Source of the DNA: Thermoplasmatales archaeon
GTDB taxonomy: Archaea; Thermoplasmatota; E2; DHVEG-1
NCBI GenBank assembly: GCA_023128855.1
Contig: JAGMDE010000070.1
Location: 1-10,760 of the forward strand
Reading direction: 5' to 3'
Length of the DNA stretch: 10,760 bases
Part shown: positions 1-6,407 of the stretch, one piece after another
How the letters are laid out: each line of letters opens with the position of its first letter
How positions within the stretch are numbered: the stretch's first letter is position 1
The notes under the pieces: model-generated
Told to the model about the DNA's origin: nothing
Databases searched by the model: none
Seen by the model: the letters and a program-made list of their open reading frames with translations, nothing else
Position numbers and translations under genes: made by a program

Positions 1-44
1 AGCATTTTTTTCCCATTATATTCTCTTATACCTCTTTGTGCCAT
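1..44 (-). CDS. 5' end of a gene running off the left edge; N-terminus resembles an ATP-citrate lyase / ATP-grasp CoA-ligase subunit
   Basis: Only 14 complete codons and part of a fifteenth are visible, reading MAQRGIREYNGKKML on the minus strand. The start is well supported: an ATG at 44-42 is preceded by an AGAGGT Shine-Dalgarno at 52-57 with 7 nt spacing, and the gene begins 13 nt after the aconitase stop, so the two probably form one operon. The IREYxGKKxL pattern recalls the N-terminus of the ATP-grasp subunit of ATP-citrate lyase (plant ACLA proteins start with a similar IREYDSKRLL) and, less closely, succinyl-CoA synthetase beta subunits. Citrate cleavage would fit directly beside aconitase. 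Fifteen residues cannot settle the family: that a gene is here is fairly secure, its identity is tentative. Confidence 0.55.
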   Translation of the reverse strand, partial: MAQRGIREYNGKKM

Positions 45-51
45 TTCTTCT

Positions 52-57
52 ACCTCT
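52..57 (-). promoter_or_regulatory. Shine-Dalgarno AGAGGT of the left-edge gene
   Basis: AGAGGT on the minus strand lies between the aconitase stop codon (60-58) and the ATG at 44-42, with 7 nt between it and the start. It is the main reason for calling a new gene in a stretch otherwise too short to score. Confidence 0.7.
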
Positions 58-2007
58 TTATTTAGCTTTATTTTTCATATATGCAAGTGTCCCACCTGCA
101 AGAATAATCTCTCTTTGCCTGTCTGAGAGATTATAATCAACTTCAAACTCAGTTCCTTTAGTTTTGTTTTTAACTTTTAAAGCTCCCCCGTCATGTATAA
201 CATTCTTAACGTTTGGGATCTCTAAATTATCACCCTGCTCTACTTTGTTATAATCACCATCGTTTTTGAATGTCAATGGAATTATACCAAAATTGATTAG
301 ATTGGCAGTGTGAATTCTCTCGAATGATTTAGCAATTACTGCTTTTGTACCCATGAACATTGGACAAAGCGCTGCGTGTTCTCTTGAAGATCCCTGACCG
401 TAACTTAGACCTGCAACAAAAATGTTTGATTTCCCACTGTCACGTATTTTCTTAGCACGTTCATAGAAATTAGGATCAACAATTTCAAACAAGAACTCAG
501 AATATTTTGGAACGTTTGATCTGTACTTCATTTTGCTACCTGCTGGTATAATGTGATCCGTTGTGATTTGATCTTCAACTTTAATTGTTACTTCCCCAGT
601 TATTGAGTCTGGCATTGGCAAAGCAGCTGGAGGATCACCGATGTTAGGCCCCCGATAAATTTTGGTATGCTCAGGGTGTTCAGGGGGATAGATGAACATG
701 CTGTCATCAATGTAAAATTCCTTAGGCATTTGAACATCTGGATATTTAAAACCTTGTTTTTCAAGATCACGTGGATCTGTCATTTTACCTGTAATAACTG
801 CTGCAGCAGCTGTTTCAGGACTTACGAGATACGCCTGTGCGCTTTTTGTTCCGGATCGTCCTAAAAAATTTCTATTGCTTGTTCTAAGTGTTACTGCATC
901 TGTTTTTGGTGATTGACTGTTACCTATACAAAAACCACATGCTGACTCTGCAATACGTGCGCCTGCCGCTATAAGATCTGTTAAACCACCATCTCGTGCT
1001 ATGTTTTCTAGAACTTGTTTTGAACCTGGAGCGATTACAAAGCTAACATTTGGATGAGCTTTTTTACCCTTTAGAATCTTTGCAACTGTCATTAGATCCT
1101 TATATGATGAGTTAGTGCAACTGCCGAGACATACTTGATCTACATCCATACCTTCAAGTTCTTTGACTGTCTTTATGTTACCTGGACTATGAGGATATGC
1201 TGTTAATGGTACAATCTCGCCTAAATCTAGATCAATTTCTTTGAAATATTCTGCATCAGGATCTGCAGTTAGTTCAGTCCAATCTTTCTCTCGTCCTTGA
1301 GCTTTAAGAAACGCTTTTGTTGTTTCATCACTTGGGAAAACAGAAGTTGTAACACCACACTCTGCACCCATGTTTGTAATAGTTGCTCTTTCAGGAACAG
1401 AAAGTGTTTTTACTCCTTCACCCTCATATTCAAAAACGCAGCCAACATTTCCTTTTGTCGTAAAAATTTCAAGCATCTTTAAAACAACATCTTTTGCTGC
1501 GCACCAGGGTTTGAGTTTACCTTTAAGATTTACCTTGATGACTTTTGGACAGGTTATATAAAACGGACCACCTGCCATTGCAACTGCAACATCAAGACCA
1601 CCAGCACCAATAGCGACCATGCCGATTCCGCCACCAGTTGGTGTATGTGAATCTGATCCAAGCAAGGTTTTACTTGGTTTTCCAAATCGCTCTAGATGGA
1701 CTTGATGGCATATACCGTTTCCAGCACGAGAATAAATAATGCCATATTTTGCTGCTACACTTTGTAGATATTTATGATCATCTGCATTCTCAAAACCAAT
1801 CTGCACTGTGTTATGATCTACATAACTTACAGACAATTCTGTTTTAATGCTTGGAGCGCCCATAGCTTCAAATTGAAGATAAGCCATTGTACCAGTTGCA
1901 TCTTGAGTCAATGTTTGATCTATTTTTATTGCAATTTCTTTACCTGGTTCCCACTTACCTTCTACAATATGTTTTTCTAATATTTTCTGCACTATGCCTT
2001 TTCCCAT
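58..2007 (-). CDS. acn: aconitate hydratase, Aquifex-type (monomeric, 4Fe-4S)
   Basis: Interconverts citrate and isocitrate through cis-aconitate in the cytoplasm. The protein is 649 residues, close to the roughly 650-residue Aquifex-type aconitases and shorter than mitochondrial or AcnA/AcnB enzymes. Family motifs appear in order: DQTLTQDATG (about 30-39), the DSHTPTGGG active-site segment (119-127), cluster ligand Cys297 in GSCTNS, Cys357 and Cys360 in CGFCIGN, and the C-terminal swivel-domain motif GQGSSREHA (about 537-545). A GTG at 2025 would add six residues, but a GGGAGGT Shine-Dalgarno (2022-2016) lies inside that extension, 8 nt before the ATG at 2007, so I use the ATG. The gene is divergent from the RAM/acs genes and is followed at once by another gene on the same strand. 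Homoaconitase or isopropylmalate dehydratase is unlikely given the fused domain layout and aconitase-type motifs. Confidence 0.95.
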   Translation of the reverse strand: MGKGIVQKILEKHIVEGKWEPGKEIAIKIDQTLTQDATGTMAYLQFEAMGAPSIKTELSVSYVDHNTVQIGFENADDHKYLQSVAAKYGIIYSRAGNGICHQVHLERFGKPSKTLLGSDSHTPTGGGIGMVAIGAGGLDVAVAMAGGPFYITCPKVIKVNLKGKLKPWCAAKDVVLKMLEIFTTKGNVGCVFEYEGEGVKTLSVPERATITNMGAECGVTTSVFPSDETTKAFLKAQGREKDWTELTADPDAEYFKEIDLDLGEIVPLTAYPHSPGNIKTVKELEGMDVDQVCLGSCTNSSYKDLMTVAKILKGKKAHPNVSFVIAPGSKQVLENIARDGGLTDLIAAGARIAESACGFCIGNSQSPKTDAVTLRTSNRNFLGRSGTKSAQAYLVSPETAAAAVITGKMTDPRDLEKQGFKYPDVQMPKEFYIDDSMFIYPPEHPEHTKIYRGPNIGDPPAALPMPDSITGEVTIKVEDQITTDHIIPAGSKMKYRSNVPKYSEFLFEIVDPNFYERAKKIRDSGKSNIFVAGLSYGQGSSREHAALCPMFMGTKAVIAKSFERIHTANLINFGIIPLTFKNDGDYNKVEQGDNLEIPNVKNVIHDGGALKVKNKTKGTEFEVDYNLSDRQREIILAGGTLAYMKNKAK

Positions 2008-2015
2008 TTGAATAG

Positions 2016-2022
2016 ACCTCCC
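2016..2022 (-). promoter_or_regulatory. Shine-Dalgarno GGGAGGT deciding the aconitase start
   Basis: The minus-strand GGGAGGT sits 8 nt upstream of the ATG at 2007. An in-frame GTG at 2025-2023 lies directly before it and would place this site inside the coding sequence, which argues against the GTG start. Confidence 0.75.
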
Positions 2023-2094
2023 CACAGGTTGTAAAATAAGGTTTATAGGGTAGTATGTGTAATAAAGAATTACTACTTAAATTATTTGTAGAAA

Positions 2095-2110
2095 AAGTAC
2101 TAAAATACTT
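2095..2110. repeat. short inverted repeat AAGTA-N6-TACTT abutting the TATA box (possible operator)
   Basis: AAGTA at 2095-2099 and TACTT at 2106-2110 are perfect inverted half-sites separated by 6 nt; the second arm overlaps the first bases of the TTATATG box. A third copy, TACTT, lies at 2074-2078. Half-site centres are 21 and 11 bp apart, close to two and one helical turns. A regulator bound here would cover the TFB/TBP binding site. The bases are AT-rich, so chance is a real alternative, and no binding protein can be named. Confidence 0.3.
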
Positions 2111-2115
2111 ATATG
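2109..2115 (+). promoter_or_regulatory. TATA-like box TTATATG of the RAM-protein gene
   Basis: With an archaeal TATA-to-start distance of about 26 nt, transcription would begin near 2138. That gives a leader of about 30 nt that keeps the GGAGG site at 2155-2159. The same TTATATG string occurs upstream of acs and fumA. The call rests on sequence and spacing only. Confidence 0.45.
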
Positions 2116-2152
2116 ATAACTATATTCAAGCAATCCAAATATAGAACAATGT

Positions 2153-2159
2153 AAGGAGG
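2153..2159 (+). promoter_or_regulatory. Shine-Dalgarno AAGGAGG of the RAM-protein gene
   Basis: A strong AAGGAGG lies 9 nt before the first ATG (2169) and 12 nt before the second, in the tandem ATGATG. The spacing favours the first. Confidence 0.7.
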
Positions 2160-2168
2160 AAAAATTAT

Positions 2169-2864
2169 ATGATGATAATAGTAAGAATGTTTCCAAAAAC
2201 AAATTTAGATAGAGTATGGCACTATGTTGAAAATGTTATCGCAAAAGAAACATCAGATGTCGTTACACCATTATATTCAGCACAGTTAGAAGGAATGATG
2301 AGTGTTGGTGTAATTTTTAATGTAAAAGATCCTGATAATATTGCACATTTTCTAACTGAAACCCTCTCTGGCTTTGATGAATGTCATCACACTAGAACAA
2401 TATCGCTTATGAAGCCGGTTTTTTTCCCAATACCAAAAAAGAAACCAGATACTATACAAAGATTTGTTATAAGAATATATACTCATCCAAAGAATTACAA
2501 GAACATCTACAATTACTTATTAAATTACAAATATCCATTTAATATGTTTCCAATTTATGTCTCCTATTCACTTGGTGACGAAGACCTTGTTATGAATGTT
2601 GCAGCCGATTCTAAAGAGACCGTGAATAATTTTTTAAAAGAAAAGATCAGAACAATGGATGGCGTTGACTCATCGGCATTCTATCCTGTTGTTAAAGCAA
2701 AACGATTCGCTCCTCTTGCTGAATTAATTAAGTTACAGCATGAACATCTCGCTGAACAAGCTAAAAATATGCCTGAGAATGAAATGGATGAAGATTTTGA
2801 CTTTGTTGAAGATTTCGAAGAATTTGCAATGTTGACAGGGGCATTTCCAAGAGATTTAGAATGA
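2169..2864 (+). CDS. stand-alone tandem RAM-like (Lrp/AsnC ligand-binding) domain protein
   Basis: No enzyme motif is seen. The 231-residue protein reads as two successive beta-alpha-beta-beta-alpha-beta units. Unit 1 is about residues 1-90: a strand ending MFPK, a helix at 11-27, strands ending in LEGMMSVGVIF, then a helix at 55-69 and a strand. Unit 2 is about 97-182: strand IQRFVIRIYTH, a helix, two strands, helix KETVNNFLKEKI, then strand AFYPVVKAKRF. This is the layout of the RAM domain, which binds small ligands in Lrp/AsnC regulators, but the helix-turn-helix those regulators carry is absent. A charged tail follows (about 183-231, with an acidic patch near 203-219). The gene lies 54 nt upstream of acs on the same strand and divergent from acn, so a sensor or modulator role at the acetyl-CoA node is plausible but inferred. 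The domain call rests on pattern reading, not a search; each unit could be another ferredoxin-like fold such as ACT. Confidence 0.65.
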   Translation: MMIIVRMFPKTNLDRVWHYVENVIAKETSDVVTPLYSAQLEGMMSVGVIFNVKDPDNIAHFLTETLSGFDECHHTRTISLMKPVFFPIPKKKPDTIQRFVIRIYTHPKNYKNIYNYLLNYKYPFNMFPIYVSYSLGDEDLVMNVAADSKETVNNFLKEKIRTMDGVDSSAFYPVVKAKRFAPLAELIKLQHEHLAEQAKNMPENEMDEDFDFVEDFEEFAMLTGAFPRDLE

Positions 2865-2866
2865 AG

Positions 2867-2873
2867 TTATATG
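2867..2873 (+). promoter_or_regulatory. possible TATA-like box TTATATG of acs
   Basis: It lies in the 54-nt gap between the RAM gene and acs. Transcription starting about 26 nt downstream, near 2896, would keep the AAAGGATGG ribosome site at 2903-2911. acs could therefore be transcribed both with the RAM gene and alone. Short AT-rich matches are common in this sequence, so confidence is modest. Confidence 0.35.
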
Positions 2874-2918
2874 CAATGCTAGGTTGATTTGTAAAAAAAT
2901 TCAAAGGATGGAAAAAAT

Positions 2919-4874
2919 ATGGCTGAAGAAGATATTTCTGTTTTGCTTGATGAAAAACGTGTATTTAAACCCAAAGAAGAATTTGTTAATAATACAAACG
3001 TAAAGCAGTGGATGGACAAGCACGACATAAAAGATCTTGAAGAACTTTACAAAAAAGCTGAAAATTGGGAATGGTTCTGGGATGAAGTTTCAAAAGATCT
3101 TGTTGAGTGGTATGAACCTTACAACAAAGTTGTAGAATGGGATGCCCCGTGGGTTAAGTGGTTTATTGGTGCAAAATACAACATTGTTCATGATGCACTT
3201 GATAAACACGTTAAAACCTGGAGGAAAAACAAAGTTGCTTTCATTTTTGAAGGTGAACCCGGTGATGTGCAAAAACTAACCTATAATGATCTTTATATTG
3301 AGGTAAACAAGCTTGCTAATGCTTTGAAAAAAATGGGTGTTCAAAAAGGTGATCGTATTGGCATTTATATGCCAATGATACTTGAACTTCCTATTGCAAT
3401 GCTTGCTTGTGCAAAGATCGGTGCAGTTCACTCGGTTGTGTTCTCTGGTTTTAGTGCACTTGCTCTCCGTGACCGAGTAAACGACTGTGAGACTAAGGTA
3501 GTCATTACTTGTGATGGTTTTTGGCGACGTGGACGAAAGGTCTATTTGAAAGAACAAGCTGATGTCGCACTTGAGGAAGCACCAAGTGTTGAGCATGTTA
3601 TTGTCTGTAAACGTACTGGTGATGGAGTCCCATGGACTGCTGGTAGAGATGTTTGGTGGCATGACATTATCTTTGACTCTCCAAAAGAATGCAAGACTGA
3701 GAAACTTGATGCAAATGATCCATTATTTTTCTTGTATACCTCTGGTACAACTGGCAAACCAAAGGGTATTATTCATGCACACGGTGGTTACGCTGTTGGT
3801 ACTGCTTATACCCTTAAATGGGTATTTGATATGAAGGATGAAGATATCTGGTGGTGTGCTGCTGATATCGGTTGGATTACTGGGCATTCTTACATTGTTT
3901 ACGCTCCATTAATTCTTGGTGCAACATCTGTTTTATATGAGGGTGCACCTAACTATCCAGAACCTGATCGATGGTGGAATCTTATTGAAAAATATAACAT
4001 TACGACTCTGTATACCTCACCGACCAGTATTCGATTGTTTATGAAATACGGTGAAGAATGGGTTAAGAAACACGACCTTAGTACACTTCGTCTTTTAGGA
4101 TCAGTTGGTGAGCCCATCAATCCTGAAGCTTGGATTTGGTACTATAAAAACATTGGAAATGAAAACTGTCAGATTATGGATACATGGTGGCAAACTGAAA
4201 CAGGACATTTTGTAATATCTCCGCTGCCACTAACACCATTGAAACCGGGCTCAGCAACTAGACCACTTCCTGGTCTCGGAGCTGATGTTTTAAATGAAAA
4301 AGGTGAACCGGTGCAAAACGCAGGTGGTAACCTTGTGCTAACACATCCATGGCCAGGCATGCTACGGGGAATTTACAAGAATCCTGAGAGATACCAAGAA
4401 ACATATTGGAATAAATTTGAAGGCATTTATCTCGCAGGTGATGTAACTCGTAAGGATGATGATGGTTTCTTCTGGATACAAGGACGAGCTGATGATGTTC
4501 TAAATGTCTCAGGTCATAGAATTGGTAACTCTGAAGTAGAATCTGCATTAGTAAGTCATCCATTGGTTGCTGAGGCAGCAGTTATTGGTAAACCGCATTC
4601 ATTGAAAGGAGAATCAATTACATCATATGTAGTTCTTAAGAGTGGAACAAGCCCAAGTGATGATCTTAGAAAGCAGCTTCGTGAACATGTTGGAAACGAG
4701 GTGGGTAAAATAGCACGCCCTGATGAAATATGGTTTGTAAATGATGTACCAAAGACACGATCTGGAAAGATCATGAGACGTGTCATTCGTTCAAAAGCAT
4801 TGGGAAAAGATGTTGGAGATATCTCAACTCTTGCAAACCCTGAAGCTGTAGAAGAAATTGGTAACGCTAAATAG
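2919..4874 (+). CDS. acs: acetyl-CoA synthetase (AMP-forming acetate-CoA ligase)
   Basis: Activates acetate to acetyl-CoA through an acetyl-AMP intermediate, using ATP and CoA, in the cytoplasm. At 651 residues it matches the usual ~650 of the family and appears full length. Visible motifs: the adenylate-forming phosphate loop TSGTTGKPKG (274-283), CAADIGWITGHSY in the middle of the large domain, DTWWQTETG (421-429) whose tryptophan helps size the pocket for acetate, the hinge GRADDVLNVSGHRIG (from 522), and PKTRSGKIMRR with catalytic Lys617. This lysine is the one reversibly acylated in bacterial Acs. The start ATG is preceded by AAAGGATGG at 2903-2911. The preceding gene is the tandem-RAM protein and a poly-T terminator follows. 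Propionyl-CoA synthetase is the main alternative, but the DTWWQTETG pocket favours acetate. Confidence 0.96.
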   Translation: MAEEDISVLLDEKRVFKPKEEFVNNTNVKQWMDKHDIKDLEELYKKAENWEWFWDEVSKDLVEWYEPYNKVVEWDAPWVKWFIGAKYNIVHDALDKHVKTWRKNKVAFIFEGEPGDVQKLTYNDLYIEVNKLANALKKMGVQKGDRIGIYMPMILELPIAMLACAKIGAVHSVVFSGFSALALRDRVNDCETKVVITCDGFWRRGRKVYLKEQADVALEEAPSVEHVIVCKRTGDGVPWTAGRDVWWHDIIFDSPKECKTEKLDANDPLFFLYTSGTTGKPKGIIHAHGGYAVGTAYTLKWVFDMKDEDIWWCAADIGWITGHSYIVYAPLILGATSVLYEGAPNYPEPDRWWNLIEKYNITTLYTSPTSIRLFMKYGEEWVKKHDLSTLRLLGSVGEPINPEAWIWYYKNIGNENCQIMDTWWQTETGHFVISPLPLTPLKPGSATRPLPGLGADVLNEKGEPVQNAGGNLVLTHPWPGMLRGIYKNPERYQETYWNKFEGIYLAGDVTRKDDDGFFWIQGRADDVLNVSGHRIGNSEVESALVSHPLVAEAAVIGKPHSLKGESITSYVVLKSGTSPSDDLRKQLREHVGNEVGKIARPDEIWFVNDVPKTRSGKIMRRVIRSKALGKDVGDISTLANPEAVEEIGNAK

Positions 4875-4886
4875 TTTTTATTGAAA

Positions 4887-4906
4887 TTTTTTTTTTTCTT
4901 TTTTTT
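4887..4906 (+). terminator. poly-T archaeal-type terminator after acs
   Basis: Eleven T residues (4887-4897), one C, then eight T residues (4899-4906) begin 12 nt after the acs stop. No GC-rich stem precedes them. T-tracts of this length are the usual intrinsic termination signal for archaeal RNA polymerase, which fits the end of the RAM-acs unit before the fumarase operon. Confidence 0.75.
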
Positions 4907-4956
4907 CATTATTACTGATAACTGTTAAATAATGCTTAGTTGTTTTACTCGTGCTA

Positions 4957-4963
4957 TTATATG
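4957..4963 (+). promoter_or_regulatory. TATA-like box TTATATG of the fumAB-nadE operon
   Basis: TTATATG follows the acs terminator by about 50 nt. Transcription starting about 26 nt downstream, near 4986, leaves a leader of about 20 nt that includes the GAGG ribosome site (4993-4996) before the ATG at 5005. The rest of the acs-fumA gap (4907-5004) shows no further feature. Confidence 0.5.
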
Positions 4964-5004
4964 GAGGAAAAATTAGTTTTAACTTTAAGAATGAGGGATT
5001 CAAG

Positions 5005-5865
5005 ATGGATTTCGAAGATATAGAAAATGGCATAGTTGAACTTATTAGAAAAGCTGAAACAGAGTTGCCAAAAGATGTCGTAAATTCTTTAAAAAAGGCT
5101 TATGAAATTGAAGAAGGTGTGGCAAAAACTCAGATAGATGCAATTCTAACAAACATAGATTTGGCAAAGAAGTCAAAACGTCCAATGTGTCAGGATACTG
5201 GCATTCAAACTTTTTTTGTAACAGTTGGTAAAGATTTTCCTCATATTGAAAAGCTGAATGAAATTATTTTGAATGGCGTTAAGAAAGCAACAAAAGAAAT
5301 CCCGCTCAGACCAAATACTGTTGATCCTCTCACTAATGAAAATCATAAAGATAACACAGGTTTGCAGATACCATATATTACATGGGAATTTTCTGAAGGA
5401 AGTGATGTTAAAATAACCGCTCTACCAAAAGGTGGTGGAAGCGAAAATATGAGTAAGCTTGGAATGTTGAAACCTGGTGTTGGAATTGAAGGTGTAAAAG
5501 ATTTTGTTGTTGAAGAAATGATAAAAGCAGCAGGTAATCCGTGCCCACCTACAGTTGTAGGTGTTGGAATTGGTGGTGGTGCTGACTTATCTTTAAAACT
5601 TGGTAAAAAATCATTGTTAAGGCCTGTTGGTGAAAGACACAAGGATAAGACCATAGCTAAAATTGAGGAAGAATTAATCAAACGAATCAATGCTAGTGGA
5701 ATTGGTCCCATGGGTCTTGGTGGTAAGACTACAGTTCTTGATGTTCATGTCGAAAAGGCACATAGGCATCCAGCTAGCTTACCTGTTGGAATAGCGGTCC
5801 AATGTTGGGCAGATAGACGAGCCAATATGATAATTCATAGTGATGGTAGCTGGGAGGTGAAATAA
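5005..5865 (+). CDS. fumA: fumarate hydratase, class I, alpha (iron-sulfur) subunit
   Basis: With the beta subunit it reversibly hydrates fumarate to L-malate. The 286-residue protein has the three cysteines expected to bind the catalytic 4Fe-4S cluster: Cys62 in RPMCQDTG, Cys180 in GNPCPPT and Cys267 in AVQCWADRR. It also has the family signature KGGGSEN (142-148) and the GVGIGGGAD segment (about 186-194). I choose the ATG at 5005, preceded by GAGG at 4993-4996 with 8 nt spacing. An in-frame GTG at 4951 would add 18 residues that do not look like the family and would put the predicted promoter inside the gene. The stop overlaps the beta-subunit start by one base. L-tartrate dehydratase is homologous, but the aconitase/Acs setting favours fumarase. 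Confidence 0.92.
   Translation: MDFEDIENGIVELIRKAETELPKDVVNSLKKAYEIEEGVAKTQIDAILTNIDLAKKSKRPMCQDTGIQTFFVTVGKDFPHIEKLNEIILNGVKKATKEIPLRPNTVDPLTNENHKDNTGLQIPYITWEFSEGSDVKITALPKGGGSENMSKLGMLKPGVGIEGVKDFVVEEMIKAAGNPCPPTVVGVGIGGGADLSLKLGKKSLLRPVGERHKDKTIAKIEEELIKRINASGIGPMGLGGKTTVLDVHVEKAHRHPASLPVGIAVQCWADRRANMIIHSDGSWEVK
5853..5860 (+). promoter_or_regulatory. Shine-Dalgarno GGAGGTGA of fumB, inside the end of fumA
   Basis: A full-strength GGAGGTGA occupies the last sense codons of the alpha-subunit gene, 4 nt before the overlapping TAATG. Together they should couple translation of the two subunits and support an equal ratio. Confidence 0.8.
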
Positions 5866-6407
5866 TGGAGTATCATCTAAACATACCTGCTGATAAAGAG
5901 CAAATTAAAAAATTAAAAGTTGGGGACATAATATATGTCACTGGTAAGGTTTTTACAGCAAGAGACGAAGCTCATCACATGATGCTTGAAAAAGATAAAA
6001 TTTCTTTTGATCCTGCAGAGATGGCTTTGTTTCATTGTGGCCCCTTAATGAAAAAAGAAAATGGAAAATGGCAGGCAGTATCAGCGGGTCCTACTACTAG
6101 TAGTAGAATGGAGATTTTTGAGGATAAGTTCATTGAAAAATTTGGCATAGGCATTATAATCGGTAAAGGCGGTATGGGTGAAAGAACTGAAAAAGCATTA
6201 CAAAAATATACATGTGTGTATACATCTTATACTGGCGGAGCTGGGGCTCTTGCAGCAGATAAGATTGAAGAAGTATTAGGTGTTTATTGGTTAGAAGAAC
6301 TTGGAATGCCTGAAGCAGCTTGGATATTCAAAGTTAAGGAATTTGGGCCTTTGGTTGTGGCAATAGATTCACATGGAGAATCAATATATAGAAACATCAA
6401 AAAATGA
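5865..6407 (+). CDS. fumB: fumarate hydratase, class I, beta subunit
   Basis: This subunit corresponds to the C-terminal domain of single-chain class I fumarases and contributes substrate-binding residues; it functions only with the alpha subunit. The 180-residue length is usual for the split form. Conserved elements seen: TARDEAHHMM (31-40, the RDxAH motif), AGPTTSSRM (74-82), GKGGMG (100-105), GGAGALAA (124-131) and the closing EFGPLVVAIDSHG. The ATG is embedded in TAATG with the alpha-subunit stop and has a strong ribosome site. Its own TGA lies in the ATGA that starts nadE, so all three genes are probably one transcript. The tartrate dehydratase beta subunit is the only serious alternative. 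Confidence 0.92.
   Translation: MEYHLNIPADKEQIKKLKVGDIIYVTGKVFTARDEAHHMMLEKDKISFDPAEMALFHCGPLMKKENGKWQAVSAGPTTSSRMEIFEDKFIEKFGIGIIIGKGGMGERTEKALQKYTCVYTSYTGGAGALAADKIEEVLGVYWLEELGMPEAAWIFKVKEFGPLVVAIDSHGESIYRNIKK

Larger units (their letters stand above)
2008..2168. promoter_or_regulatory. divergent intergenic promoter region between acn and the RAM/acs genes
   Basis: This 161-bp AT-rich gap holds the control regions of both divergent units. On the plus strand a TATA-like box (2109-2115) is followed by a GGAGG ribosome site. On the minus strand the acn promoter is less clear: CTTTATTAC at about 2060-2068 would give a leader of about 30 nt, while CTATAAAC at 2041-2048 would start transcription inside the ribosome site and is less likely. 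Half-sites TACTT/AAGTA recur at 2074, 2095 and 2106. No RNA gene or reading frame is evident here. Confidence 0.6.

Noticed and set aside
2865..2918. Possible small RNA or riboswitch before acs
   Set aside because: Only 54 nt, AT-rich, with no stable stem visible; promoter and ribosome-site elements account for it.
3276..3662. 128-codon minus-strand open frame inside acs
   Set aside because: It lies wholly antisense to a clearly conserved enzyme gene, has low-complexity composition and no ribosome site or recognisable motif.
4556..4909. 117-codon minus-strand frame starting with a run of lysines
   Set aside because: The lysines are the reverse reading of the poly-T terminator; the rest is antisense to the end of acs.
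4951..5004. GTG-started extension of fumA by 18 residues, with a strong GGAGG at 4963
   Set aside because: The extension would contain the predicted TATA box, the GGAGG has no suitable start codon at normal spacing in the fumA frame, and ATG 5005 has its own GAGG.
4961..5023. 20-codon frame (ATG at 4961) overlapping the fumA start
   Set aside because: Considered as a leader peptide, but it starts inside the predicted promoter, has no ribosome site of its own and overlaps fumA out of frame.
5343..5711. 122-codon minus-strand frame inside fumA
   Set aside because: Antisense shadow of a conserved gene, Pro/Ser-rich from reversed Gly/Lys codons, with no start signals.
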